Positions 8,425 to 16,788 of a stretch of 34,248 nucleotides of DNA are shown here, one piece after another; within the stretch, counting starts at the first letter, position 1; every line of letters starts with the position of its first letter. The position numbers and the translations under genes are program-made. A model generated the notes under the pieces. It was not told the DNA's origin. It saw only the letters and a program-made list of their open reading frames with translations, and did not search any database. This DNA is from Blautia sp. (lineage in GTDB: Bacteria > Bacillota > Clostridia > Lachnospirales > Lachnospiraceae): NCBI GenBank assembly GCA_017475035.1, contig JAFVGK010000118.1, forward strand, positions 1 through 34,248, read 5' to 3'.

Positions 8425-9300
8425 ATGTCAATCAGAATCGGAAGAAATGACCCTTGTTGGTGCGGGAGCGGACAGAAGTATAAGAAATGTCATGAAACCT
8501 TTGATTTAAAGCTGGAAGGACTGCGCCGGCAGGGTGTACCTCTTATTAATCACAGTCTGCTGAAATCCCCTCTGCAGGTTGAAAAGATCAAGGAAAGCTG
8601 CAGGATTAATGTTGGTATTCTGGATTATATCCAGGAACATATTCAGGCAGGTATTTCCACTGCGGAAATTGATCAGTGGGTGTATGACTACACAATCCGC
8701 CATCATGCGATTCCCGCGCCGTTGAATTACGAGGGGTTCCCAAAAAGCTGCTGCACCTCCATAGATGATGTGGTGTGCCATGGGATTCCCAAAGAAAGCG
8801 AGATTCTGAAAGACGGGGATATTATTAATGTCGATATCTCTACGATTTATCAGGGATGCTTCTCGGATTCGTCCAGGATGTTCTGCATCGGAAAAGTAAG
8901 TCCTGAAAAGGAACGGCTGGTAAAGGTCTGCAAGGAATGTGTAGAGATCGGGATCGCTGCCGTTCGTCCCTGGGAGCCCATCGGCAACATGGGGCATGCG
9001 GTCCATGAGCATGCGGCAAAAAACGGATATTCCGTTGTCAGGGATATCGGCGGACACGGTGTGGGATTTGAGTTTCATGAAGACCCATTTGTCAGCTATG
9101 TGGCGGAAGAAGGAACCGGAGTCCTCATGGTTCCCGGAATGATGTTTACAATTGAGCCGATGGTAAACATGGGAAGTGAAGATGTCTGGACAGACCAGGA
9201 TGACAACTGGACGGTGCGCACGGAGGATGGGCTTCCATCCGCGCAATGGGAAGTTACGGTCTATGTAACGGAAGACGGGTGCGAGGTCATCACATGGTAG
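8425..9300 (+). CDS. map: Type I methionine aminopeptidase with N-terminal SEC-C zinc motif
   Basis: Removes the initiator methionine from nascent proteins in the cytoplasm. The 291-residue product starts with a SEC-C motif (GRNDPCWCGSGQKYKKCH, residues 6-23; Cys11, Cys13, Cys22, His23) that should bind zinc and may help it dock at the ribosome. The pita-bread catalytic domain follows from about residue 45. Metal ligands are all visible: Asp137, Asp148, His211 (in GHGVG), Glu244 (in FTIEPMV) and Glu276 (in SAQWEVT), with His119 and His218 as the accessory histidines. GGAAGGAG ahead of the ATG fixes the start, and this site is part of the shared leader repeat. Many Firmicutes have map in the ribosomal protein cluster; this longer form sits before rplS. 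Confidence 0.95.
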   Translation: MSIRIGRNDPCWCGSGQKYKKCHETFDLKLEGLRRQGVPLINHSLLKSPLQVEKIKESCRINVGILDYIQEHIQAGISTAEIDQWVYDYTIRHHAIPAPLNYEGFPKSCCTSIDDVVCHGIPKESEILKDGDIINVDISTIYQGCFSDSSRMFCIGKVSPEKERLVKVCKECVEIGIAAVRPWEPIGNMGHAVHEHAAKNGYSVVRDIGGHGVGFEFHEDPFVSYVAEEGTGVLMVPGMMFTIEPMVNMGSEDVWTDQDDNWTVRTEDGLPSAQWEVTVYVTEDGCEVITW

Positions 9301-9317
9301 TTTCAAAAAAATATTTC

Positions 9318-9346
9318 TTGCTTTTGAATATAAGTTGTAGTATAAT
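9318..9346 (+). promoter_or_regulatory. rplS promoter
   Basis: TTGCTT at 9318-9323 and a perfect TATAAT at 9341-9346 with a 17-base spacer. Transcription would start near 9353, giving a leader of about 145 bases before rplS. Confidence 0.8.
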
Positions 9347-9355
9347 ATTTTGCGT

Positions 9356-9497
9356 TTGAATAAACGATGGTCCGCTGTTGTCGCAAAACGGTTGATCAGC
9401 CCGGAAGCAGGCTCTTTGTTTTGCCGTTTGGAGAGAAGGCCAGACTGTGCTTTCTTAAGACATTAAGAACATCCAAATCAGAAAAGGAGAGGATATC
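9356..9497 (+). promoter_or_regulatory. Long rplS leader, possible L19 autoregulatory RNA
   Basis: The leader can form exclusive pairings. GCAAAAC near 9384 can pair with GTTTTGC near 9418, while the overlapping AAACGG can pair with CCGTTT. An AGCC-loop-GGCT hairpin lies inside. L19 leaders are known in Firmicutes, but I cannot align this one to that family by eye, so the assignment is tentative. Confidence 0.4.
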
Positions 9498-9845
9498 ATG
9501 AACGACATCATCAAAAGCATCGAAGCAGAGCAGCTCAAGGCTGAGGTTCCGCAGTTCCGCGTTGGCGACACCGTGAGAGTGCATGCCCTCATCAAGGAAG
9601 GCAACCGTGAGAGGATCCAGATTTTCGAAGGCACTGTACTGAAACGTCAGGGCGGCGGCAATCGTGAGACTTTCACCGTCAGAAAAACTTCCAACGGTGT
9701 TGGCGTGGAGAAAACATGGCCGCTTCATTCCCCTCATGTCAAGGACATCGAGGTAGTGCGTCATGGTAAGGTCCGCCGCGCGAAATTATTCTACCTTAGA
9801 GATCGCGTCGGCAAGTCAGCCAAGGTCAAAGAGCGCATGAGATAA
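9498..9845 (+). CDS. rplS: 50S ribosomal protein L19
   Basis: A 115-residue ribosomal protein near the 30S/50S interface. The full family pattern is present: [20 protein letters not shown] near the N-terminus, then [40 protein letters not shown], and the basic C-terminus with [30 protein letters not shown] precedes the ATG. It has its own strong promoter and is closed off by a terminator. The usual neighbours rpsP, rimM and trmD are not present here. Confidence 0.98.
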   Translation: MNDIIKSIEAEQLKAEVPQFRVGDTVRVHALIKEGNRERIQIFEGTVLKRQGGGNRETFTVRKTSNGVGVEKTWPLHSPHVKDIEVVRHGKVRRAKLFYLRDRVGKSAKVKERMR

Positions 9846-9910
9846 AGTTTTTTATTTCATGACTGGCTTCATGTGGCCTGCGATAGAATGTTATATCCTG
9901 ATTCAGGAAG

Positions 9911-9950
9911 AGGAGGACAGCATGCTACCCACATGTGGTCCTCCTTTTTT
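9911..9950 (+). terminator. rplS terminator
   Basis: AGGAGGAC at 9911-9918 pairs with GTCCTCCT at 9938-9945, followed by a run of T residues to 9950. Confidence 0.85.
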
Positions 9951-9970
9951 CACTAGCTATGATATATGAT

Positions 9971-10044
9971 ATGATTCAGGCGGCAAAAGGTTCTGCAGAA
10001 AATGAGAGATTCAAGAATCAGGCCTTTGTCGATGCAATCATGAT
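9971..10044 (+). repeat. Intergenic inverted repeat holding TCAGGCYTTTGTCGATG motif (lepB copy)
   Basis: ATGATTCAGGCGGCAAAAGG at the left and CCTTTGTCGATGCAATCAT at about 10023-10041 form an imperfect hairpin. The right arm holds a variant (TCAGGCCTTTGTCGATG, 10018-10034) of a motif found in five other gaps of this window. It ends about 28 bases before the lepB start codon. Confidence 0.55.
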
Positions 10045-10061
10045 ATTTTGCAGAGGATAAG

Positions 10062-10646
10062 ATGAGAGATTCGATTTTAGACCGCGTAGATCTGTCAGGC
10101 GCGGTGATGAAGCTGGAGGACAGGGAAATCCGAAGCCGGATCAATTTTTTGATTGTTCTTGCAGCAACAGCGGTATTCGGTGCGCTCGTCGCGATTGCCA
10201 TGTTCCATACGGTGACGATCCAGGACAATTCCATGGAGCCGACGCTGCAGATCTCTGACACCTATTTTATTAATCAGGTAATTTACCGTGTCGGAGCCCC
10301 CAGACGGGGAGATATGATCGTTTATAAAGTAAACGGAAATGAGAACGCGGCATGGAGGGTCAGCCGGGTGATCGGGCTGCCGGGTGAGGATATTTATATC
10401 TATAATGGCAGGATTTACATTAACGGAGACATTTACGGGGAAAACGCAAGATATCCCGAGATCTCTAATCCCGGTCTGGCGGCAGATACCGTATCCTTGT
10501 CGAATGACGAGTATTTTGTTTTGGGAGATAATCGGAACAACAGTGAAGACAGCCGTTATTCCACCATCGGCAGTGTAAAAAAGGGACATATTATCGGTAA
10601 AATCTGGTTCCGGATCCTGCCCAGAAAGAATATCGGATTTGTCTGA
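10062..10646 (+). CDS. lepB: Signal peptidase I family protein with substituted catalytic lysine
   Basis: A 194-residue membrane-anchored protein of the S26 signal peptidase I family, which cleaves signal peptides outside the membrane. One membrane helix (about 28-49) follows a cytoplasmic N-terminus. Box B is present with the nucleophile Ser57 (DNSMEPTL), as are RRGDMIVYK and the box E block LGDNRNNSEDSRYSTIG. The box D segment reads WRVSRVIGLPGE, whereas the family has KRxIGLPGD with Lys as general base. Here that Lys is Ser101 (codon AGC). The protein may be a variant or inactive peptidase, or may use another residue such as Lys89. AGAGGA precedes the ATG. The site between rplS and rbgA is a common place for lepB in Firmicutes. 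Confidence 0.88.
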   Translation: MRDSILDRVDLSGAVMKLEDREIRSRINFLIVLAATAVFGALVAIAMFHTVTIQDNSMEPTLQISDTYFINQVIYRVGAPRRGDMIVYKVNGNENAAWRVSRVIGLPGEDIYIYNGRIYINGDIYGENARYPEISNPGLAADTVSLSNDEYFVLGDNRNNSEDSRYSTIGSVKKGHIIGKIWFRILPRKNIGFV

Positions 10647-10753
10647 CCGGGAGGCGTCAGAAGGTGCTCCCCCGCTGCGGGTAGGCCTGCAGTGGAATCC
10701 GCCTTTCCGGGGCCGGAATCATAGATTACAATTTTTGAAAATAAGGTGAGACA

Positions 10754-11605
10754 ATGAATATACAATGGTATCCGGGACACATGACAAAGGCGCGGCGTCA
10801 GATGCAGGAGGATATTCGCCTTGTGGATCTTGTTATCGAGCTGATCGATGCCAGAATACCGTTTTCCAGCCGAAATCCTGACATAGACCAGCTTTCTCAG
10901 GGAAAATACCGTCTGATTCTGATGAATAAGGCGGATCTGGCGGATGAAGAGCAAAACAGAAAGTGGATGACATACTTTCAGAATAAAGGCTTCAGCGTCA
11001 TTTGCCTGGATTCCCGGACCAAGGGAGAAATGAAAAGAATTTCCGGAGAGATTAAAAAGATCTGCATACAAAAAACGCTGCGCGATCAGGCGAGGGGAAT
11101 TAAAAACCGGCCGGTACGCGCTATGGTGGTCGGTATTCCGAATGTGGGGAAATCGACGTTTATCAACAGCTTTGCGGGCAGGGCTGCGGCAAAAACCGGT
11201 GACCGTCCCGGCGTCACGAAGGGAAAGCAATGGATCCGGCTGAACAAGGATGTGGAGCTTTTGGATACCCCGGGTATTCTGTGGCCGAAATTTGACGACG
11301 AAGAGGTTGGCACCAGGCTGGCCCTGATCGGATCTGTGAATGATGAAATTCTTAACAGGGAAGAGCTGGCTCTTCAGATGATTGCCTTTCTTCTCTCAGA
11401 GTATCCCCGGGCGCTTCGAGCCCGTTATGAAGACATCGTAGGCCCGGAGCCTCTGGCGGTATATGAACAGATCGCAAGAAAGCGCGGATGTCTGCGCAAG
11501 GGAGAAGAGCTGGATCTGGAAAAAGCCGCAAGATTGATTCTGGATGATTTCCGTCAGGGACGCTTTGGCAGGATTACGCTGGAGGAGGCTCCTGAACCGG
11601 ACTGA
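10754..11605 (+). CDS. rbgA: Ribosome biogenesis GTPase RbgA (YlqF)
   Basis: Cytoplasmic GTPase required for late assembly of the 50S subunit. The 283-residue protein has the circularly permuted GTPase order typical of the family: G4 NKAD at 58-61, then G1 GIPNVGKST at 127-135, G2 in GVTKG near 153-157, and G3 DTPG at 171-174. The N-terminal block IQWYPGHMTKAR is the RbgA signature. The C-terminal 100 residues form the RNA-binding tail. AAGGTGAG precedes the ATG. It is followed 76 bases later by rnhB, the same order as in many Firmicutes, so co-transcription is likely. Confidence 0.97.
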   Translation: MNIQWYPGHMTKARRQMQEDIRLVDLVIELIDARIPFSSRNPDIDQLSQGKYRLILMNKADLADEEQNRKWMTYFQNKGFSVICLDSRTKGEMKRISGEIKKICIQKTLRDQARGIKNRPVRAMVVGIPNVGKSTFINSFAGRAAAKTGDRPGVTKGKQWIRLNKDVELLDTPGILWPKFDDEEVGTRLALIGSVNDEILNREELALQMIAFLLSEYPRALRARYEDIVGPEPLAVYEQIARKRGCLRKGEELDLEKAARLILDDFRQGRFGRITLEEAPEPD

Positions 11606-11681
11606 GAATCGGTCTGTCAGGAACCTGGCTGAAATGGTTTTTTCTTGCCCGGAAACATGGAAATCACGAACAGGAAGAACA

Positions 11682-12452
11682 ATGAAAACGATTAAACAGA
11701 TACAACAGGAGTTTGCAGCGGCTTCACCGGAATCACGCAAGGAACTGGCTGCGCAATATCGGGATGATACAAGAACCGGTGTTCTCAGGCTGATAGAAAA
11801 ATATCAAAAAGAGGAAGAAGCGAAAGCCAAAGAGCAAAGACGCCTGGAAAATATGAGGGTCTTTGAAAAAGAATATGCCGGGATGGGTTGGATCTGCGGA
11901 ATTGACGAAGCAGGCCGGGGGCCGTTGGCCGGGCCGGTCGTCGCGGCAGCGGTGATTCTGCCTGAGGATTGCCTGATCCTCCATCTGGATGATTCCAAAA
12001 AGCTGACGCCAAAGCGCAGGGATGAGCTGTTTGACGTTATTAAAGAAAAGGCGCTGGGATTCGGCATCGGTCAGGCCAGTCATACCCGTATTGATGAGAT
12101 CAATATCCTGCAGGCTACGTATGAAGCAATGCGTATGGCCGTGGCACAGCTGCCTCTGAAGCCGGCTGTTTCCTTGAATGACGCCGTCACGATTCCGGGT
12201 CTGGATCTTTTCCAGGTACCGATTATAAAAGGCGATCAGAAGAGTGTTTCTATTGCGGCTGCGAGTATTCTCGCAAAGGTTTCCAGGGATCGCATGATGG
12301 AGGAATATGACCGGCTTTATCCCGGTTATGGTTTTGCCGTACATAAAGGCTATGGAACGACGGAGCACATGGCAGCCATACAAAGGCTGGGACCCTGCCC
12401 GATCCACAGGCGGAGTTTTTTAAAATTTTTACCCGGGCAGGAGGAAAACTGA
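11682..12452 (+). CDS. rnhB: Ribonuclease HII
   Basis: Cleaves the RNA strand of RNA-DNA hybrids and removes single ribonucleotides from DNA. The 256-residue product has an N-terminal helical extension (1-65, charged, as in Bacillus RnhB) and the type 2 RNase H core. Acidic catalytic residues are Asp75 and Glu76 in GIDEAGRGPLAGP, Asp167 in SLNDA and Asp203 in SRDRM. The ATG at 11682, with AGGAAG upstream, is preferred over a longer frame opening inside rbgA. The stop codon overlaps the first base pairs of a structured leader repeat that precedes yraN. Confidence 0.95.
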   Translation: MKTIKQIQQEFAAASPESRKELAAQYRDDTRTGVLRLIEKYQKEEEAKAKEQRRLENMRVFEKEYAGMGWICGIDEAGRGPLAGPVVAAAVILPEDCLILHLDDSKKLTPKRRDELFDVIKEKALGFGIGQASHTRIDEINILQATYEAMRMAVAQLPLKPAVSLNDAVTIPGLDLFQVPIIKGDQKSVSIAAASILAKVSRDRMMEEYDRLYPGYGFAVHKGYGTTEHMAAIQRLGPCPIHRRSFLKFLPGQEEN

Positions 12453-12540
12453 TCTTGTCTTCGGCAGCTTTTCTGCCGCAGCAGCAGAATCGTCGCCTGT
12501 AGACATTGCGTCAACGTACAAAACTGCGTTTTGGGAGGAG
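12451..12540 (+). repeat. Structured leader repeat upstream of yraN
   Basis: Hairpin I runs 12451-12490: outer GATCTTGT with GCAGAATC, inner CGGCAG-loop-CTGCCG. The linker GTCGCC...ACATTGCGTCAACGTA follows. Hairpin II is CAAAAC-TGC-GTTTTG at 12518-12532, and GGGAGGAGG (12532-12540) is the ribosome binding site. With the folD copy it is one of the two most complete copies. Confidence 0.75.
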
Positions 12541-12561
12541 GAAAGGCAGACGTCTGATCAT

Positions 12562-12915
12562 CTGAACCGACGGCAGCTTGGCAGCTTATATGAAGAAGAA
12601 GCCGCCAGGTACCTGTCTGCACAGGGAATGCGTATCCTGTGCCGCAATTATCGATGTCATTTCGGAGAAATCGACCTGATTGCAAAGGATGGAGAAACGA
12701 TTGTATTTGTTGAAGTAAAATATCGGCGTTCACCGGCAAGCGGAAGTCCTTTAGGAGCTGTAGGACTTCAGAAACAGCTCAGGATCAGTCGCTGCGCCGT
12801 TTTTTTTCTTACCGCAAAGTATCACAGGACAGATCTTCCGTGCCGCTTTGACGTGATCGGATTTGAAGGAGAATTGATTCATCATATTAAGGATGCTTTT
12901 TCATATAGACTGTAA
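12562..12915 (+). CDS. yraN: YraN family protein, apparent non-ATG start
   Basis: A small protein of the UPF0102 family with a Holliday-junction-resolvase-like endonuclease fold. Its role is not well established, and it usually lies beside rnhB as here. The conserved core is intact: FGEIDLIAKDGETIVFVEVK and, near the end, FDVIGFEGE. The conserved N-terminal helix NRRQLGSLYEEEAARYL is encoded upstream of the first ATG (12628), but no ATG, GTG or well-placed TTG opens it. I place the start at CTG 12562, which gives 117 residues and the usual family N-terminus. ACG at 12550 fits the spacing to GGGAGGAGG better, so the exact start is open. Starting at 12628 would delete a conserved helix. Confidence 0.8.
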   Translation: MNRRQLGSLYEEEAARYLSAQGMRILCRNYRCHFGEIDLIAKDGETIVFVEVKYRRSPASGSPLGAVGLQKQLRISRCAVFFLTAKYHRTDLPCRFDVIGFEGELIHHIKDAFSYRL

Positions 12916-12933
12916 AGATCCTGAAAACTCATG

Positions 12934-12958
12934 CAAAAAACCGCGTTTTGGGAGGAGG
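12934..12958 (+). repeat. Structured leader repeat, short copy ahead of prs
   Basis: Only hairpin II and the ribosome binding site are recognisable: CAAAA-loop-TTTTG within 12934-12950, then GGGAGGAGG. The position relative to the gene is as in the other copies. Hairpin I is missing; the yraN coding end occupies that space. Confidence 0.55.
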
Positions 12959-12960
12959 AG

Positions 12961-14157
12961 ATGACATTTATGCCAAACAATGACCCGATGGAACGTTCTG
13001 TTCCGATTGCACCGATTCGTATTGCGGCACTGGCCGGATGCAGGGAACTGGCTGAAGAAGTTGATAAAAAACTGGTCAAGCTTCGCAGGGAATCTCTCGT
13101 GGAACGAAAGGGTTCCATGCCTATGCCAAAAGGGTATGTGGAAAAGAGCTATCTCGTGGATTGCGAATGTCCCCGGTTTGGCACGGGAGAGGGAAGGGGA
13201 TATATCAATGAGTCTGTTCGAGGAACAGATCTGTATCTGATGGTTGATGTGACAAACTACAGTCTGACATATCAGGTATGCGATCATGAGAATCATATGT
13301 CCCCTGACAATCATTTCCAGGACTTAAAGCGCATTATTTCCGCTGCGAATGGAAAAGCCCATCGGATAAATGTTATCATGCCGTTCCTGTATGAAGGGCG
13401 GCAGCATCGCAGAACGAAACGGGAATCCCTGGATTGTGCGCTCGCTTTGGAAGAGCTTTCCAGAATGGGTGTCGGAAATATTATTACATTTGACGCGCAT
13501 GATCCCAGAGTGCAGAACTCCATTCCGTTGAATGGTTTCGATAATTTTTATCCGACCTATCAGTTCCTGAAGGCACTGGTGCGCAGTGTTTCTGATTTCC
13601 ACCTGGACAATGACCATCTGATGATTATCAGTCCGGATGAGGGGGCAATGTCTCGGGCGGTCTATTTTTCCAATATTCTTGGCGTGGATATGGGAATGTT
13701 TTATAAACGGCGGGATTATTCGACTGTAGTAAACGGAAAGAATCCGATTGTCGCTCATGAGTTTCTGGGAGACAGCGTTACTGGCAAGGATGTTGTCATC
13801 ATAGATGACATGATTTCTTCCGGTGAGAGTATGCTTGATGTGGCAAGACAGATCAAGGAACGGGGAGCGTCACGCGTTTTTATCTGTTGTACCTATGGCC
13901 TGTTTACTGAGGGTATGGATAAATTCGATGAGTATTATAAGAAAGGCCTGATTGATAAGGTAATCACTACCAACCTGAACTATCGGATCCCGGAGCTGCT
14001 GGAACGTCCTTATTACGTGGAGGCCAATATGAGCCGGTATCTGGCAAATATCATTGACCTGATCAATCATGATGAATCTGTAGATAAAGTGCGTTCCAGC
14101 AACGAAAAGATCATAGAGCTGAAAAAAAGGATCAGCCTGGGAGCTGCGCAAAAATAA
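12961..14157 (+). CDS. prs: Ribose-phosphate pyrophosphokinase, long divergent form
   Basis: Makes PRPP from ribose 5-phosphate and ATP for nucleotide, His and Trp synthesis. The product is about 398 residues, longer than the usual 310-320, with about 80 extra N-terminal residues and an insertion near 60-90. The active-site parts are visible: PFLYEGRQHRRTKRESLDC (141-159) and FDAHDPRVQ (177-185) for ATP and metal, YKRRDY near 248-253 for the flexible loop, and the PRPP-binding block VVIIDDMISSGES (278-290). The start is ATG 12961 or 12970; both lie behind GGGAGGAGG. An upstream ATG at 12931 precedes the ribosome binding site and is rejected. Confidence 0.9.
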   Translation: MTFMPNNDPMERSVPIAPIRIAALAGCRELAEEVDKKLVKLRRESLVERKGSMPMPKGYVEKSYLVDCECPRFGTGEGRGYINESVRGTDLYLMVDVTNYSLTYQVCDHENHMSPDNHFQDLKRIISAANGKAHRINVIMPFLYEGRQHRRTKRESLDCALALEELSRMGVGNIITFDAHDPRVQNSIPLNGFDNFYPTYQFLKALVRSVSDFHLDNDHLMIISPDEGAMSRAVYFSNILGVDMGMFYKRRDYSTVVNGKNPIVAHEFLGDSVTGKDVVIIDDMISSGESMLDVARQIKERGASRVFICCTYGLFTEGMDKFDEYYKKGLIDKVITTNLNYRIPELLERPYYVEANMSRYLANIIDLINHDESVDKVRSSNEKIIELKKRISLGAAQK

Positions 14158-14199
14158 CCTGATTTCGCAGGCGTTCCGTACAAATACGCTCCGCAGGAA

Positions 14200-15096
14200 T
14201 CATTGCGTATCACGAAGCCCCAGAAAGGCGGCAAGATTGCCTCTTCGGCCTTGTGAAGCACGATGAGAAAACAATACCTCCGGATTGCAGCAGGTACAGA
14301 TATTGGGCAGGAATATGTGGTCCTTTTGCAGGCCGGAAAGAAGAAAAAGCTGTCTGTTAGCTTCCCAGAGGTCAAGCTGGTATTTTCCTTTCCTTTTTCC
14401 GGTTTTCACAAAGGAGTCCATCCGGTCTGAGGGATAACTGCCGCGGAAAGCTTCGATAACCTCTTCGCTGACCTCATAACAATCCCGGCAGATCGAAGGA
14501 CCGATGCCGGCATAGAGTTCTGCCGGATCAGAGCCAAAGTGTTCCCGCATGCATTCGATCGTTACACGCCCCATCTGCGCAGCGGTTCCCTTCCATCCGG
14601 AATGTGATAACCCGATCGCATGGTGCACAGGATCGATCAGAAACAAGGGAACGCAGTCGGCGAAGAAAGCGGTTAGGATAACCCCGGGGGAGTCCGTAAT
14701 CAGGCCGTCCACATCATGAAAAGCCTGGGGACGTGCAAGACCGTTCCCACGGTCCGCGGCAGACACTTTTTTTACGTTTGTGGTGTGAGTCTGTACGGTA
14801 CAGACGACCTGGTCCGTCTGAAAACCTATGGCCTCAGCGACGCGCTGATAATTCGTCCGTACGTTCTCAGGCTTGTCACCTCTCGAAAAGCTTAGATTCA
14901 TGGATGAAAGGTCGCCTTCACTTACGCCGCCCAATCGGGTAGAAAAACCGTGGATGATTTCTTCTATTTCGCGAAAGGCTGGGAAATACAGATACGGACA
15001 CGTACCTTTTGTTTCCGGGAGCATTCCCCGGACACCGGTATTGTGATATCTGATTTCAGGAACTGAAAAAGGGGAAGAACTTCTTGATTGATTCAT
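14200..15096 (-). CDS. pgeF: YfiH/PgeF family purine nucleoside phosphorylase (laccase-domain protein)
   Basis: A 298-residue protein of the Cu-oxidase_4/LACC1 family. Members act on purine nucleosides and have been linked to peptidoglycan editing. Recognisable blocks are HGFSTRLGGVSEGDLSSMNL, the His-containing VQTHTTNV, FFADCVPLFLIDP, HSGWKGTAAQMG, AGIGPSICRDCYEVSEEV and the C-terminal CTCCNPEVLFSHRASQGRRG. The zinc-binding His/Cys/His set of the family is therefore retained. AAAGGAAAAATC precedes the ATG. It lies tail to tail with prs (42-base gap, no clear terminator) and diverges from the DUF512 gene. Confidence 0.92.
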   Translation of the reverse strand: MNQSRSSSPFSVPEIRYHNTGVRGMLPETKGTCPYLYFPAFREIEEIIHGFSTRLGGVSEGDLSSMNLSFSRGDKPENVRTNYQRVAEAIGFQTDQVVCTVQTHTTNVKKVSAADRGNGLARPQAFHDVDGLITDSPGVILTAFFADCVPLFLIDPVHHAIGLSHSGWKGTAAQMGRVTIECMREHFGSDPAELYAGIGPSICRDCYEVSEEVIEAFRGSYPSDRMDSFVKTGKRKGKYQLDLWEANRQLFLLSGLQKDHIFLPNICTCCNPEVLFSHRASQGRRGNLAAFLGLRDTQ

Positions 15097-15126
15097 GATT
15101 TTTCCTTTCTTTTTCTATGAAGCATC

Positions 15127-15174
15127 AATGACCGCATCGATAAAAGCCTGATTCTGCAAATCGATGAAATCATT
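15127..15174 (-). repeat. Hairpin holding TCAGGCTTTTATCGATG motif (pgeF copy)
   Basis: AATGA...CATCGAT (15127-15141) pairs with ATCGATG...TCATT (15160-15174). On the minus strand the loop side reads TCAGGCTTTTATCGATG, one base from the consensus, and points toward pgeF. A TATAAT for the minus strand overlaps its upstream edge (15172-15177). Confidence 0.55.
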
Positions 15175-15351
15175 ATAACGTATTTTATACACCCGTGACT
15201 ACAATGTTTCATAAATCTCAGTGATTTTCCGGATAATAAAGATAGAGTCAGAGCATGATTTTTGAAGTAAAGACAGGTAAATCGGGACAGTTATTTCTGA
15301 CTCAATCCTCAGGCTGCGTCAACAAAAGAAGCAAGGGGTAAACAAAAGCTG

Positions 15352-16788
15352 ATGGCAGAGGCAAAAAAACATACAATCACACAAGTGGCAGAAGGCAGCA
15401 TTGCCATGGAGTTAGAGATTGAGCCCGGAGATGTATTGCTTTCCGTCAACGGAGAACCAATTGAAGATATATTTGATTATCGCTTTCTCATCAATGATGA
15501 GTTCGTGACGATCATGATTGAAAAATCAGACGGTGACATCTGGGAACTGGAGGTAGAAAAGGAGGCTGACGAGGATATCGGTCTTGTTTTCAGCAACGGA
15601 CTGATGGACGAGTACCGGTCCTGCTGCAACCGCTGCGTTTTCTGTTTTATTGATCAGATGCCGCCCGGGATGCGGCAGACCTTGTATTTTAAGGATGATG
15701 ATTCCCGTCTCTCCTTTTTACAGGGTAATTATGTCACATTGACAAATATGAGTGAAGATGACATTTCCCGTATTATCCGCTATAGGCTGGAACCGATCAA
15801 TATCTCTGTCCAGACCACAAATCCATTGCTGCGGTGCAAGATGCTGCACAATCGTTTTGCAGGAGAGGCTTTAAAGAAAATTGACCGTCTTTATGAGGCC
15901 GGCATTGTGATGAACGGGCAGATCGTCCTGTGCAAGGGATTGAATGATGGGACGGAGCTTGAAAAGACATTGCAGGATCTGGCAGGCTATGCTCCCGTGA
16001 TGCAGAGCGTATCGATCGTTCCTGTGGGATTGACAAAATACCGGGAGGGTCTTTATCCCCTGGAGCCCTTTACCAGGGAGGACGCGGAAAATCTCATTTT
16101 CATGGTAGAACGTTTTCAGGAAAACATGACAGCGAAAAAGGGAATGCATTTCGTTCATGCATCCGATGAATGGTATATTCTTGCGGGCAAAGAGTTTCCC
16201 TGCGCGGCATCCTATGACGGGTATCCGCAGCTGGAGAACGGTGTCGGCATGCTGCGCCTTCTGGAAGAAGAGTTTGTGGATGCACTGCAAAAACAGGCGG
16301 GAGATGACGTGCAAAGAACAGCGACAATAGCCACGGGACGTCTCGCGGCACCGTTCATTGAGCGGTTTATGAACATGCTCTGTCGGAAATATCCCGGTAC
16401 CAGGATCCAAGTCACCGCAATTCGCAATGATTTTTTCGGTGAGTCCATTACGGTTTCCGGCTTGATCACAGGACAGGATCTTCACGCGCAGTTACGTGAT
16501 CAGGACCTGGGGGACTGCCTTCTGCTTCCCTGCAATATGCTTCGCAGTCAGGAAGACGTGTTTTTGGATGACATGACGGTGAGCGAGCTTTCTGACTGTC
16601 TTGGGATCCCCGTCGTGATCGTCGGAAGCAGCGGTGAGGATCTGCTGCATGCAGTATTGGCTGTTCCCGGAAGAAAAGAAGGAACGGGAGAAACCGCCCA
16701 TTTCGAGACAAAAAGGAGACAAATGTATGAGCAAACCAGTGGTGGCGATCGTGGGAAGGCCGAATGTAGGCAAGTCCACCTTGTTTAA
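15352..16788 (+). CDS. Radical SAM protein with PDZ-like N-terminus and DUF512 C-terminus
   Basis: A 478-residue cytoplasmic protein found beside der in many Clostridia; its reaction is not known. The N-terminus (about 5-70) is PDZ-like ([20 protein letters not shown]). A radical SAM cluster motif follows as Cys91-x3-Cys95-x2-Cys98, within [18 protein letters not shown], then [20 protein letters not shown]. The rest is DUF512. The AAGGGG ribosome binding site is about 13 bases from the ATG, a little far. The last 62 bases overlap the start of der, so the two genes are probably translationally coupled. The family call is firm. Confidence 0.93.
   Translation: MAEAKKHTITQVAEGSIAMELEIEPGDVLLSVNGEPIEDIFDYRFLINDEFVTIMIEKSDGDIWELEVEKEADEDIGLVFSNGLMDEYRSCCNRCVFCFIDQMPPGMRQTLYFKDDDSRLSFLQGNYVTLTNMSEDDISRIIRYRLEPINISVQTTNPLLRCKMLHNRFAGEALKKIDRLYEAGIVMNGQIVLCKGLNDGTELEKTLQDLAGYAPVMQSVSIVPVGLTKYREGLYPLEPFTREDAENLIFMVERFQENMTAKKGMHFVHASDEWYILAGKEFPCAASYDGYPQLENGVGMLRLLEEEFVDALQKQAGDDVQRTATIATGRLAAPFIERFMNMLCRKYPGTRIQVTAIRNDFFGESITVSGLITGQDLHAQLRDQDLGDCLLLPCNMLRSQEDVFLDDMTVSELSDCLGIPVVIVGSSGEDLLHAVLAVPGRKEGTGETAHFETKRRQMYEQTSGGDRGKAECRQVHLV

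Noticed and set aside
16634-16726. Longer N-terminus for Der
   Set aside because: It lies inside the DUF512 gene in another frame. The ATG at 16727 has AAAAAGGAG in place and starts the protein directly at the conserved GTPase domain.
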